Counted from the stretch's first letter, positions 42,220-51,216 are shown. The stretch: DNA of 64,000 nt from Frisingicoccus sp009929615 (GCA_028692275.1 JAQUXR010000012.1:1-64000); one strand, 5' to 3'. The notes: generated from the sequence alone by a model not told the origin. Numbers and translations are program-made.

Positions 42220-43389
42220 TTGCAGCGAATTATAAAAGTATGTCTGACGGTGATTTTGTCCTGTATTATCTGTATTGCAGGAAGTCTATGGGTTTACGGA
42301 GAAGAGGAAAGTGATATAGAAGGACCGGAAGAATTATATGCCCGGGCCGCTGTGCTGGTGGACGGTGAAACCGGAAGAGTTCTATGGGGAAAAAATGAAG
42401 ATGAAAAAATGGCTATGGCGAGTACAACCAAAATTATGACCTGTCTGGTTGCTTTGGAAAATGCAGAACTTGATGAAGTGGTATCCATATCCGCCTATGC
42501 AGCGGGAATGCCGGATGTTCAGCTGGATGCTGTGGAGGGAGACAGCTTTCGAATGGAAGACCTGCTGTATGCTCTGATGCTGGAATCGGATAATGATGTG
42601 GCTGCAGCCATTGCTGAACACGTGGGCGGAAGTGTGGAAGGGTTTGCGGAAATGATGAATAGCAGAGCACTGGAACTGGGATGTAGTCAAACACATTTTG
42701 TGACACCGAATGGTCTGGATGCGGAGGGGCATGAGACAACAGCGGTTGAATTAGCCAAAATTACGACAGAAGCCATAAAAAATGAAACCTTTGTCAAGAT
42801 TATAAATATGCCGTCCCACAGCTTTTCGAATATAGAAGGTGACAGACATTATCAGGTGAATAATAAGGATGCCTTTCTTCAACTGATGGATGGAGCCTTT
42901 GGTGTTAAAACCGGTTTTACCGGGGAAGCGGGATACTGCTTTGTAGGTGCTTTAAATAGAAATGACAGAACTTATATTTCGGTTGTCCTGGGCAGTGGCT
43001 GGCCGCCAAATAAGAGTTATAAATGGCAGGATACGGTAAAATTGATGAATTATGGTCTGGAGCATTATGAAAAAAAAACTCTGGGTTCAAATCAGATCGA
43101 TGTGGGGACAATGGTTATAGAGGACGGCTGTGAAGCAGAGGTGGAGTTGGCCGCGGACAGCCGGGAGGCAGAAATTCTTATGGGAAAGGAAGAAGAAGGA
43201 ACCATAGAGATAGTAAAAGAGATTCAGTGCAGGGCACCATTGGAAGAAAAAGCAGCAGTAGGGTGGGTTTATTATAAAGTTGAGGGGGAGATTGTTGGAA
43301 AATTTCCGATTTATACAACCCAATCTGTAGAACGTAAAAATTATGGCTTTTGCCTGGAAAAGGTATGGAAACAGTGGCTGGTCTTTTGA
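42220..43389 (+). CDS. dacF: D-alanyl-D-alanine carboxypeptidase (PBP5/DacF type)
   Basis: This 389-residue exported peptidase trims pentapeptides in peptidoglycan. A signal peptide lies at about 1-27 (VCLTVILSCIICIAGSLWVYG). The penicillin-binding motifs are complete: STTK with S68 and K71, SDN at 123-125 and KTG at 230-232. The C-terminal PBP5 beta domain follows (about 275-370), then a hydrophobic or amphipathic membrane anchor. TTG at 42220 with TAGGTGAT upstream is preferred to GTG at 42211. It is a single gene next to the decarboxylase operon, which has its own promoter. Confidence 0.93.
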   Translation: MQRIIKVCLTVILSCIICIAGSLWVYGEEESDIEGPEELYARAAVLVDGETGRVLWGKNEDEKMAMASTTKIMTCLVALENAELDEVVSISAYAAGMPDVQLDAVEGDSFRMEDLLYALMLESDNDVAAAIAEHVGGSVEGFAEMMNSRALELGCSQTHFVTPNGLDAEGHETTAVELAKITTEAIKNETFVKIINMPSHSFSNIEGDRHYQVNNKDAFLQLMDGAFGVKTGFTGEAGYCFVGALNRNDRTYISVVLGSGWPPNKSYKWQDTVKLMNYGLEHYEKKTLGSNQIDVGTMVIEDGCEAEVELAADSREAEILMGKEEEGTIEIVKEIQCRAPLEEKAAVGWVYYKVEGEIVGKFPIYTTQSVERKNYGFCLEKVWKQWLVF

Positions 43390-43390
43390 C

Positions 43391-43419
43391 TTGCAATTTA
43401 CATGGGACTATCATATAAT
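43391..43419 (+). promoter_or_regulatory. Promoter of the decarboxylase operon
   Basis: TTGCAA (43391-43396), 17-base spacer, TATAAT (43414-43419) right after dacF. It rules out the longer reading of the first gene from 43402. Confidence 0.75.
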
Positions 43420-43476
43420 TATTGTCATAAAAACAACGGTGTAAAGGGTTATAGCGTTTGTGATGGAGGGATAAGA

Positions 43477-44907
43477 ATGGGAATTGTTACACAACTTGGA
43501 GCCAGAGAACGTGTTGTCCGACTCTTGGATGATAATAGTTTTGTGGAAATTGGCGGCATGATTCATGCAAGAAATACAGATTTTAATATGAATACGAAGG
43601 AGACTCCGGCGGATGGGGTTATCACGGGCTATGGAACGATTAATGGCAAACTCGTTTATGTTTATAGCCAGGATGGTTCTGTGATGAAGGGCTCTATCGG
43701 TGAGATGCATGCGAATAAGATTGTTCGTATTTATGATATGGCATTGAAGATGGGAGCACCGGTTATCGGACTTATTGATTGTGCCGGGATGCGCCTTCAG
43801 GAAGCAACGGATGCATTAAATGCCTTTGGAGGCATTTTTTATAAACAGACAATGGCATCCGGGGTCATACCTCAGATTAATGGTATTTTTGGAAACTGTG
43901 GCGGCGGAATGGCCATTGTTCCATCCCTGGCAGATTTTACATTTATCGTAGATAAACAGGGGGAGCTTTTTGTTAATTCACCGGATGCACTGGAAGGCAA
44001 TCGTCGGGAAAACTGTAATACGGCAGCAGCCGGATTCAGAGGTCAGGTGGTTGGAGATGTATCTGGAGCAGGTGCTGATGAATCTGAAGTCCTTGATAAG
44101 ATTCGCCATCTTATAACACTGCTTCCTTCAAATAATAAAGAAGATGCACTGTGTATGGAGGATGTTCAGGATGATTTGAACAGAGAAAATCCATCCCTTG
44201 GAGATACAAGAGATGTATCTTATATATTAGAAGATATTTCAGATGCCCATGAATTTTTTGAAGTAAGACCGGATTACGGCACAGAAGTTGTAACAGGTTT
44301 TATGTTATTGAATGGGAATACAGTAGGTGCGGTTGCCAATAAAGAGAAAAGTGATGGGGAATCGGTTTTGACAGCGGCAGCAGCTATGAAGGCAGAGGCA
44401 TTTATTCGTTTTTGTGATGCATTTTCTATTCCAGTGCTGACTCTTGTTAATGTTCAGGGATTTAAAGCAACTGTGGATGAAGAAAAACGGATTGCTCCTG
44501 CGGCAGCTAAGCTTACCTACGCCTATGCCAGTGCGACAGTACCAAAAGTTTCGGTGGTTATTGGTAAAGCTTTTGGAAGTGCCTATCTTTGCATGGGAAG
44601 CCGTCATGTGGGAACGGATATGGTATATGCATGGCCAACGGCTCAGATTGGTATGATGAATGCAGAGGCTGCAGTGAAGATTATTTATGCAGATGAAATT
44701 GAAGCCAGCGAAGCAAGGAATGAATTAATCTCTGAAAAGGCAGAAGCCTATGAAAGTCTGCAGAATAGTCCTGAGGGAGCGGCCTCCAGAGGTTATGTGG
44801 ATGGGATTATTGAAGCGGCTTCCACAAGAAAGCGTGTTATTGCGGCATTTGAGATGCTCATGACAAAGAGAGAAAATATTCCGGATAGAAAACATGGAAC
44901 GGTTTAA
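43477..44907 (+). CDS. mmdA: Acyl-CoA carboxyltransferase subunit (methylmalonyl-CoA decarboxylase alpha / 12S type)
   Basis: This 476-residue protein has the two crotonase-like halves of biotin-dependent CoA carboxyltransferases: the N-half with PADGVITGYGTINGKLVYVYSQD, LIDCAGMRLQEA and GNCGGGMAIVPSLADF, and the C-half with GAVANKEKSDGE, VNVQGFKATVDEEKR and KAFGSAYLCMG. It transfers the carboxyl group between a CoA ester (methylmalonyl-, malonyl- or related) and biotin. It is slightly shorter than typical MmdA (about 510), lacking part of the N-terminus. GGAGGG precedes ATG 43477. It heads an operon with OadG-like, biotin carrier, sodium pump and 5S genes. The exact CoA substrate is not determinable here. 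Confidence 0.87.
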   Translation: MGIVTQLGARERVVRLLDDNSFVEIGGMIHARNTDFNMNTKETPADGVITGYGTINGKLVYVYSQDGSVMKGSIGEMHANKIVRIYDMALKMGAPVIGLIDCAGMRLQEATDALNAFGGIFYKQTMASGVIPQINGIFGNCGGGMAIVPSLADFTFIVDKQGELFVNSPDALEGNRRENCNTAAAGFRGQVVGDVSGAGADESEVLDKIRHLITLLPSNNKEDALCMEDVQDDLNRENPSLGDTRDVSYILEDISDAHEFFEVRPDYGTEVVTGFMLLNGNTVGAVANKEKSDGESVLTAAAAMKAEAFIRFCDAFSIPVLTLVNVQGFKATVDEEKRIAPAAAKLTYAYASATVPKVSVVIGKAFGSAYLCMGSRHVGTDMVYAWPTAQIGMMNAEAAVKIIYADEIEASEARNELISEKAEAYESLQNSPEGAASRGYVDGIIEAASTRKRVIAAFEMLMTKRENIPDRKHGTV

Positions 44908-44922
44908 GACGAGGTGGCAGGA

Positions 44923-45651
44923 ATGATAAAAAAACTTTGGTTAATTCTTTGTACCGCCCTGATTATTGCTGGATGTACGGCCTGTGGACAGGCTGCGAAT
45001 GTACAGACGGAAACAACCGAGATGGAATCGGTGGTCACTGGGAATTTGGTAGCTTTGGCTGGGATGGATGACGCAGCAGTGGATATGCAGATTGCCCAGT
45101 ATGAAAGCGGAACAATCGATGAAACAACAGCGGTTCTTATAGAAACTTTGAAAAACTGGAAAACAGTTCATCAGGAGGCAGGAGATTATATTTCCTGTGG
45201 AGATGTAAAAGTAACCAGGAGCGGTAATGAAATAACGGGCAGTGTACGAGGCGATTTCACAAAAAGAGATGTAGATTTTTCAATGTCCTTTACAAAGGAT
45301 TTGAGTGAACTTAAAAGTATGACCCTGAACCCGGTGTACTCTATTGGCGAGTTGATGAAAAGAGCTGGTTTAAACACACTGATGGGAATGGGAACCGTAT
45401 TTACTGTGCTGATTATTATCTCACTGATTATTTATGCCTTCGGTTTTATAGGAAGACATGAGAAGAAAAAAGATGAGATACCGGCACCGGTTATAGTGCC
45501 TGAAACCACGGACGAGGATTTGAGTGATGATTTAGAATTAGTGGCGGTTATTGCGGCAGCAATTGCTGCATCAGAAGATGTGCCAGTGGACAGTCTGGTC
45601 GTTCGTTCAATTCGAAGAAGAACATCATCAAATCGTTGGAAAAATCAATAG
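44923..45651 (+). CDS. OadG-like gamma subunit with lipoprotein N-domain
   Basis: This 242-residue protein has a lipoprotein signal peptide with lipobox LIIAGC (cysteine 18), an extracytoplasmic domain of about 110 residues with no recognised family (VTGNLVALAGMDDAAVDMQIAQYESG; GDVKVTRSGNEITGSVRGDF), a single membrane segment (about 150-175) and a cytoplasmic tail rich in acidic and alanine residues ending in basic SIRRRTSS, like the small OadG/MmdD subunits that assemble sodium-pumping decarboxylases. Typical OadG proteins are 80-120 residues, so the added lipoprotein domain is unusual. ATG 44923 has GAGGTGG upstream. Confidence 0.75.
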   Translation: MIKKLWLILCTALIIAGCTACGQAANVQTETTEMESVVTGNLVALAGMDDAAVDMQIAQYESGTIDETTAVLIETLKNWKTVHQEAGDYISCGDVKVTRSGNEITGSVRGDFTKRDVDFSMSFTKDLSELKSMTLNPVYSIGELMKRAGLNTLMGMGTVFTVLIIISLIIYAFGFIGRHEKKKDEIPAPVIVPETTDEDLSDDLELVAVIAAAIAASEDVPVDSLVVRSIRRRTSSNRWKNQ

Positions 45652-45667
45652 TTGGAGGATATTAAAG

Positions 45668-46033
45668 ATGAAAAATTATACAATTACAGTGAATGGTAAA
45701 GTTTATGATGTTACAGTAGAAGAGGGAACAGCCGCTCCACAGCAGCCGATACAGCAGACATCACAGCCAGCAGCAAAGCCGGCACCGAAGCCGGTGGCAT
45801 CTCAGACATCTGCGGCAGGCAGCATTGTTATTAAATCGCCAATGCCGGGAAAGATTGTAGGCGTGAAAGCAAGTGTTGGACAGAACGTTAAAAAAGGCGA
45901 TGTTGTCATGATTCTTGAAGCTATGAAGATGGAGAACGAGATTGTAGCACCGGAAGATGGAACCATTGCCAGCGTGCAGGCAGCCGTTGGAACCAGTGTA
46001 GAAGCAGGAACTGTCCTGGCTTCACTGAAATAG
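45668..46033 (+). CDS. Biotin carboxyl carrier protein of the decarboxylase
   Basis: This 121-residue carrier has a Pro/Ala-rich flexible linker (about 23-48) and a C-terminal biotinyl domain (about 52-121). The biotin attachment site is EAMKMEN with K87. The N-terminus MKNYTITVNGKVYDVTVEE is typical of the carrier subunit (MmdC, 1.3S). Biotin moves between the two carboxyltransferase genes of the operon and the membrane pump. GGAGG precedes ATG 45668. It is 17 bases behind the OadG-like gene. Confidence 0.95.
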   Translation: MKNYTITVNGKVYDVTVEEGTAAPQQPIQQTSQPAAKPAPKPVASQTSAAGSIVIKSPMPGKIVGVKASVGQNVKKGDVVMILEAMKMENEIVAPEDGTIASVQAAVGTSVEAGTVLASLK

Positions 46034-46058
46034 GCATTAGATAACGGGAGGTTATTAA

Positions 46059-47210
46059 ATGGATTACGTTATGGAAACAATGGGGAATCTCATTCGCCAG
46101 ACCGCCTTTTTCAGTTTGACATGGGGCAATTGTGTTATGATTCTGGTGGCATGTTTTTTTCTCTATTTGGCAATACGCAAAGGATATGAACCTTTGCTCC
46201 TGGTACCGATTTCTTTTGGGATGCTCCTTGTAAATCTGTATCCGGATATTATGATTGCTGCTGAAGATGCCTCAAATGGCGTTGGAGGCTTACTGCATTA
46301 TTTCTATCTTTTGGATGAATGGGCAATTTTGCCTTCTTTAATTTTCCTTGGGGTAGGTGCGATGACGGATTTTGGCCCATTGATTGCAAATCCGGTCAGT
46401 TTTCTCCTGGGTGCATCCGCTCAGTTTGGTATCTTTTTCGCTTATATCGGTGCCATTTTGATGGGCTTTAGTGATAAGGCGGCAGCGGCAATTTCGATTA
46501 TTGGCGGAGCAGATGGACCAACATCTATTTTCCTGGCGGGAAAACTTGGGCAGGGCGGTCTGATGGGACCTATAGCTGTGGCAGCTTATTCTTATATGTC
46601 GCTGGTTCCGATTATACAGCCCCCAATTATGAGACTTTTTACGACAAAAAAAGAACGTGCCATTAAGATGGAACAGCTTCGTCATGTTTCAAAATTGGAA
46701 AAGATATTGTTCCCAATCGTTGTAACGATTGTGGTTGTACTTATTCTGCCGACGACAGCACCGCTGGTAGGAATGCTCATGCTGGGTAATCTTTTCCGAG
46801 AATGTGGTGTGGTTAAACAGCTGACAGAAACAGCATCCAACGCTTTGATGTATATCGTTGTTATTCTTTTAGGAACATCGGTTGGTGCGACAACCAGTGC
46901 TGAAGCATTTTTGAATCTGCAGACATTACAGATTGTTGGTCTTGGTTTGGTTGCATTTATTGTGGGAACGGCTACAGGTGTTCTCTTTGGAAAGCTTCTC
47001 TGCAAAATCAGTGGCGGAAAGATTAATCCACTTATTGGTTCAGCAGGAGTTTCAGCAGTTCCGATGGCAGCCAGAGTATCTCAGAAAGTCGGAGCTGAAG
47101 AAGACCCGACAAATTTCCTGTTGATGCATGCGATGGGACCTAATGTGGCAGGAGTTATTGGTACAGCCGTTGCGGCTGGAACCTTTATGGCAATTTTCGG
47201 TGTCATGTAA
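46059..47210 (+). CDS. Sodium-pumping decarboxylase beta subunit (OadB/MmdB/GcdB family)
   Basis: This 383-residue membrane protein with about 9-11 segments decarboxylates carboxybiotin and pumps sodium out. Family blocks are seen: FLGVGAMTDFGPLIANPVSFLLGASAQFGIF, the re-entrant-loop IIGGADGPTSIFLAGKL (the essential aspartate), SYMSLVPIIQPPIMRLFTTKKER, and GSAGVSAVPMAARVSQKVG with MHAMGPNVAGVIGTA near the end. Length matches the family. GGGAGG precedes the start. It sits between the carrier and the 5S gene. Confidence 0.96.
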   Translation: MDYVMETMGNLIRQTAFFSLTWGNCVMILVACFFLYLAIRKGYEPLLLVPISFGMLLVNLYPDIMIAAEDASNGVGGLLHYFYLLDEWAILPSLIFLGVGAMTDFGPLIANPVSFLLGASAQFGIFFAYIGAILMGFSDKAAAAISIIGGADGPTSIFLAGKLGQGGLMGPIAVAAYSYMSLVPIIQPPIMRLFTTKKERAIKMEQLRHVSKLEKILFPIVVTIVVVLILPTTAPLVGMLMLGNLFRECGVVKQLTETASNALMYIVVILLGTSVGATTSAEAFLNLQTLQIVGLGLVAFIVGTATGVLFGKLLCKISGGKINPLIGSAGVSAVPMAARVSQKVGAEEDPTNFLLMHAMGPNVAGVIGTAVAAGTFMAIFGVM

Positions 47211-47238
47211 GGAAAATGATTGACTTAGGAGGTAGAAA

Positions 47239-48651
47239 ATGTCAGAACAAGTGAAAAAACCAGTGAAGATTACCGAAACGGTTTTGCGTGATGCTCATCA
47301 GTCTTTGATGGCTACACGTATGACGACAGAGGAAATGCTTCCGATTATTGATAAAATGGATAAAGTCGGCTATCATTCTGTGGAATGCTGGGGTGGCGCA
47401 ACCTTTGATGCATCCCTGAGATTTTTGAAGGAAGACCCTTGGGACCGGCTTAGAAAACTCAGAGATGGCTTTAAAAACACAAAACTTCAGATGCTCTTTA
47501 GAGGACAGAACATTCTCGGGTACAGACATTATGGAGATGATGTGGTTGCCTATTTTGTTCAGAAATCCATTGCCAATGGTATTGATATTATTCGTATCTT
47601 TGATGCTTTGAATGATTTGAGAAATCTTGAAACATCTGTTAAGGCAACTGTAAAAGAAGGTGGACATGCCCAGGTAGCTCTTTGCTATACCCTGGGAGAT
47701 GCCTATACTCTGGATTATTGGAAAGATATTGCAAAAAGAATTGAAGATATGGGAGCAAATTCCATATGTATTAAAGATATGGCAGGTTTGCTGGTTCCTT
47801 ATCAGGCAACAGAGTTGGTTTCGGCCCTCAAGGAATCTACAGAACTTCCAATTCAGCTTCATACCCACTATACCAGTGGCGTTGCATCAATGACTTATAT
47901 GAAAGCGGTTGAAGCAGGTTGTGATATTTTAGATACTGCAATGTCACCATTGGCATTGGGAACAAGCCAGCCGGCAACAGAGGTGATGGTAGAAGCCTTT
48001 AAGGGAACACCTTATGATACGGGTCTGGATCAGGAAATTTTATCAGAAATTGCTGAATATTTCCGACCAATTCGAGAGAAAGCTTTGGAAAGCGGTCTTT
48101 TAAATCCAAAGGTTCTTGGTGTAAATATAAAAACCCTTTTATATCAGGTACCTGGTGGAATGCTGTCAAATCTGGTATCGCAGTTGAAAGAAGCCCATGC
48201 AGAAGACAAATATTATGACGTTTTGGAAGAAGTTCCGAGAGTCCGCAAAGATTTTGGTGAGCCACCGCTGGTTACACCGTCAAGTCAGATTGTAGGAACC
48301 CAGGCTGTATTAAATGTGCTTACCGGTGAACGTTATAAAATGATTACAGAGGAAAGCAAGGCCCTCTTAAGAGGAGAGTATGGACAGACTGTAAAACCTT
48401 TTAATCCGGAAGTTCAGAAAAAGGCTATCGGGGATAAAGAAGTTATTACCTGCCGTCCTGCAGATCTGATTCCGAATGAATTGGATGCCCTTGAGAAAAA
48501 GATGGAACAATATAAGTGTCAGGATGAAGATGTTTTATCCTATGCGTTATTTCCACAGGTTGCAACGGACTTCTTTAAATATAGAGAAGCTCAAAAAACC
48601 CGAATTGATGCTAAAGTGGCAGATGTTGAGGATGGCGTATATCCCGTATAA
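47239..48651 (+). CDS. Oxaloacetate decarboxylase alpha-type carboxyltransferase (5S type)
   Basis: This 470-residue protein has an HMGL-type TIM barrel (ETVLRDAHQSLMATRMTTEEM at the start, GGATFDASLRFLKEDPWDRL, and QMLFRGQNILGYRHYGDDVV), the metal-binding HTHYTSGVASMTY and the catalytic-lysine segment SICIKDMAGLL. The conserved PYLA_C carboxylase domain follows (LLYQVPGGMLSNL). It transfers carboxyl between oxaloacetate (or pyruvate) and biotin. It lacks the C-terminal biotin domain of fused OadA, so it must use the separate carrier encoded upstream, as in the Propionibacterium 5S subunit. A terminator ends the operon. Confidence 0.93.
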   Translation: MSEQVKKPVKITETVLRDAHQSLMATRMTTEEMLPIIDKMDKVGYHSVECWGGATFDASLRFLKEDPWDRLRKLRDGFKNTKLQMLFRGQNILGYRHYGDDVVAYFVQKSIANGIDIIRIFDALNDLRNLETSVKATVKEGGHAQVALCYTLGDAYTLDYWKDIAKRIEDMGANSICIKDMAGLLVPYQATELVSALKESTELPIQLHTHYTSGVASMTYMKAVEAGCDILDTAMSPLALGTSQPATEVMVEAFKGTPYDTGLDQEILSEIAEYFRPIREKALESGLLNPKVLGVNIKTLLYQVPGGMLSNLVSQLKEAHAEDKYYDVLEEVPRVRKDFGEPPLVTPSSQIVGTQAVLNVLTGERYKMITEESKALLRGEYGQTVKPFNPEVQKKAIGDKEVITCRPADLIPNELDALEKKMEQYKCQDEDVLSYALFPQVATDFFKYREAQKTRIDAKVADVEDGVYPV

Positions 48652-48661
48652 TAGAGAAAGC

Positions 48662-48703
48662 AAAAAAGAAGCTCCGGAGATTATATTCCGGAGCTTCTTT
48701 TTG
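48662..48703. terminator. Bidirectional terminator after the decarboxylase operon
   Basis: AAAGAAGCTCCGGA (48665-48678) pairs with TCCGGAGCTTCTTT across GATTATAT, with runs of A and T at either end, serving also nrdD from the other side. Confidence 0.9.
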
Positions 48704-48710
48704 CTTAAAA

Positions 48711-51080
48711 TCAGGAGTTTTCCTGAATGAATTTCTTGATATTTGATGCATTTGCATATTTCTCAACATTACCATCGTGAAGAACAACCAGTGTTGGTGC
48801 CTGACGGATGTTGAATTTCTCACTTAAGTCGGCATTAACTTCAGCATCGATTTTTTCAAAGTTAATGTTTGCCTGAGTCAGCATGCTGTCAGCCATCTTG
48901 CAGTTTGGACAGGTTGCTGTAGTGAAAAGTAATACCTGATCCTGCGATGCGGATGTTTCCGGAGCAGGATGGGCTTCGTCATAATGAACTTCTTTAGGTT
49001 TAAGAACGGAAGTTTCAATGTTATAAACTTTACGGTCTTTAAATTCTTGTGTCTTACCTTCATTCCAGTTTTGAACCGGACGGTAATAACCTGTAATACG
49101 GCTGTAGACTTCTGTTTTCCCACCACATACCGGGCAGGTATACTGTTCACCGGAGATATAGCCATGGTCCTTACAAACCGAATAGGTAGGTGAGAGTGTG
49201 TAGTAAGGAAGCTTATAGTTCTGCGCAATCTTGCGGACAAGGGTTGCGGCTGCTTTCCAGTCAGGAAGCTTCTCACCAAGGAATGCATGGAATACCGTAC
49301 CTGAAGTATATAAAGTCTGCAGTTCGTCCTGGATATCCAAAGATTCAAAAATATCATCGGTAAAACCAACTGGAAGGTGGGAGCTGTTTGTATAATAAGG
49401 CTTTGCTCGATCATCACTTGCAGTAATAATATCAGGGAACTGTTCCAAATCATGTTTTGCCAGACGATAAGCTGTAGATTCAGCCGGAGTGGCTTCCAGA
49501 TTATATAAATCACCATAAAGCTCCTGATAATCAGAAAGACGTTCACGCATATGATTTAAGACAGCCTTTGTAAATTCCTGAGCTTTTTCGTGGGTCAAAT
49601 CTTCGGAAATCCAGTCTGCGTTCAGGCAGGCTTCGTTCATTCCGAGAAGACCAATGGTTGAAAAATGATTTTCAAAGTTTTCAAGGTAGCGTTTCGTATA
49701 AGGGTAAAGACCTTCGTTTAAAAGTTTTGTAATAATGGTACGCTTTGTGCTTAAAGAACGGGCCGCAATATCCATCATCTTATCCAGACGTTTGTAGAAT
49801 TCGGTTTCATCTGTGGAAAGATATGCAATTCTTGGCATATTAATTGTAACAACGCCAACAGAACCGGTACTTTCTCCACTTCCGAAAAATCCACCGGATT
49901 TCTTCCGGAGTTCACGTAAGTCAAGACGCAGACGACAGCACATGCTTCGAACATCACTTGGTTCCATATCGCTGTTAATGTAATTGGAGAAGTAAGGCGT
50001 TCCATATTTTGATGTCATCTCAAAGAGAAGCGCATTATTCTCAGTTTCAGACCAGTCAAAGTCTTTTGTAATGGAGTAGGTTGGAATAGGATATTGGAAT
50101 CCACGTCCATTAGCATCGCCTTCAATCATGATTTCAATAAAGGCCTTGTTAATCATATCCATCTCTTTCTGACAGTCTTTATATTTGAAATCCATCTCTT
50201 TTCCACCGACAATGGCATTTAACTCAGCCAGGTCGTTCGGAACAACCCAATCCAGTGTAATATTGGAAAATGGAGACTGTGTTCCCCAGCGGCTAGGTGT
50301 ATTCACACCATAGATAAAGGATTCAATACATTTTTTCACGGCATCATAATTCAAATCATCAGCTTTTACAAAAGGTGCAAGATATGTATCAAAGGAGGAA
50401 AAAGCTTGAGCACCAGCCCATTCATTCTGCATAATACCAAGGAAGTTGACCATCTGATTACAAAGGGTGGCAAGATGTTTCGATGGAGCGGAAGTAATCT
50501 TTCCGGTAACGCCGCCAAGACCTTCCTGAATTAACTGTTTTAATGACCAGCCAGCACAATATCCGGTAAGCATGGAAAGATCATGAAGATGAATATCTGC
50601 GTTACGGTGTGCTTCGGCAATCTCTTCATCATAAATCTCTGATAACCAGTAGTTTGCTGTAATGGCACCGGAATTACTTAAAATAAGACCGCCAACGGAA
50701 TAGGTTACGGTAGAATTCTCTTTGACACGCCAGTCCATAACTTTTACATAGCTGTCAACAACATCTTTATAATCAAGAATGGTTGAACGCATATTACGAA
50801 TCTTTTCGCGCTGTTTACGATAAAGGATATAGGCCTTGGCAACTTCTGTATAACCAGCCTGAACAAGAACCTGTTCTACACTGTCCTGGATATCCTCCAC
50901 CTGAACTTTACCATCTTTAATCTTAGGCTCAAAATCCGCCGTTACTTTTAATGTAAGAAAATCAATAATGTTTGGATTATAATTGACTTCTTTCGCTTCG
51001 AAGGCACGAGTAACTGCAATATTTATTTTTGATAAATCAAAATCTGCAACTTTACCGTCCCGCTTAATGACTTGATACAT
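48711..51080 (-). CDS. nrdD: Anaerobic ribonucleoside-triphosphate reductase with fused redoxin domain
   Basis: This 789-residue glycyl-radical enzyme makes deoxynucleotides without oxygen. The ATP-cone lies at about 1-95, then the NrdD barrel, with the zinc-type CPVCGG and the radical site RITGYY (glycine about 664). After the radical loop comes a linker and a C-terminal thioredoxin/glutaredoxin-like domain (about 714-789) with the redox motif TCPNC (C724, C727) and a cis-proline RQAPTL. The fused redoxin suggests that it takes electrons from a dithiol and not from formate. The activase nrdG is not in the window. NrdR-like boxes lie upstream of its promoter. Confidence 0.95.
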   Translation of the reverse strand: MYQVIKRDGKVADFDLSKINIAVTRAFEAKEVNYNPNIIDFLTLKVTADFEPKIKDGKVQVEDIQDSVEQVLVQAGYTEVAKAYILYRKQREKIRNMRSTILDYKDVVDSYVKVMDWRVKENSTVTYSVGGLILSNSGAITANYWLSEIYDEEIAEAHRNADIHLHDLSMLTGYCAGWSLKQLIQEGLGGVTGKITSAPSKHLATLCNQMVNFLGIMQNEWAGAQAFSSFDTYLAPFVKADDLNYDAVKKCIESFIYGVNTPSRWGTQSPFSNITLDWVVPNDLAELNAIVGGKEMDFKYKDCQKEMDMINKAFIEIMIEGDANGRGFQYPIPTYSITKDFDWSETENNALLFEMTSKYGTPYFSNYINSDMEPSDVRSMCCRLRLDLRELRKKSGGFFGSGESTGSVGVVTINMPRIAYLSTDETEFYKRLDKMMDIAARSLSTKRTIITKLLNEGLYPYTKRYLENFENHFSTIGLLGMNEACLNADWISEDLTHEKAQEFTKAVLNHMRERLSDYQELYGDLYNLEATPAESTAYRLAKHDLEQFPDIITASDDRAKPYYTNSSHLPVGFTDDIFESLDIQDELQTLYTSGTVFHAFLGEKLPDWKAAATLVRKIAQNYKLPYYTLSPTYSVCKDHGYISGEQYTCPVCGGKTEVYSRITGYYRPVQNWNEGKTQEFKDRKVYNIETSVLKPKEVHYDEAHPAPETSASQDQVLLFTTATCPNCKMADSMLTQANINFEKIDAEVNADLSEKFNIRQAPTLVVLHDGNVEKYANASNIKKFIQENS

Positions 51081-51132
51081 CTTAATTCCTCCCCAAAATA
51101 ATCATTGTTTTTAAATTTACTGCTGTTTTATT

Positions 51133-51161
51133 ATTGTAGTACAAAAATAGTGGTATGTCAA
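51133..51161 (-). promoter_or_regulatory. Promoter of nrdD
   Basis: On the minus strand TTGACA (51161-51156), 17-base spacer, TACAAT (51138-51133). Confidence 0.7.
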
Positions 51162-51168
51162 TCAAGAA

Positions 51169-51216
51169 AAACAATATATTGTGGAGCGGGATAAAGATGA
51201 TTACAATATGTTGTTG
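51169..51216 (-). promoter_or_regulatory. Tandem NrdR-like boxes upstream of nrdD
   Basis: The 16-base site at 51169-51184 contains ACAATATATTGT and agrees with 14 of 16 positions of the NrdR consensus ACACWATATATWGTGT. A second, weaker site at 51201-51216 (TTACAATATGTTGTTG) starts 32 bases later, the spacing usual for paired NrdR boxes. Confidence 0.7.

Noticed and set aside
43402..43476. Upstream extension of the carboxyltransferase gene
   Set aside because: It crosses the -10 element of the operon promoter, and GGAGGG supports ATG 43477.
48878..49546. 222-codon open frame on the minus strand within nrdD in another frame
   Set aside because: The nrdD frame is fully explained by motifs; the alternative has no family resemblance.
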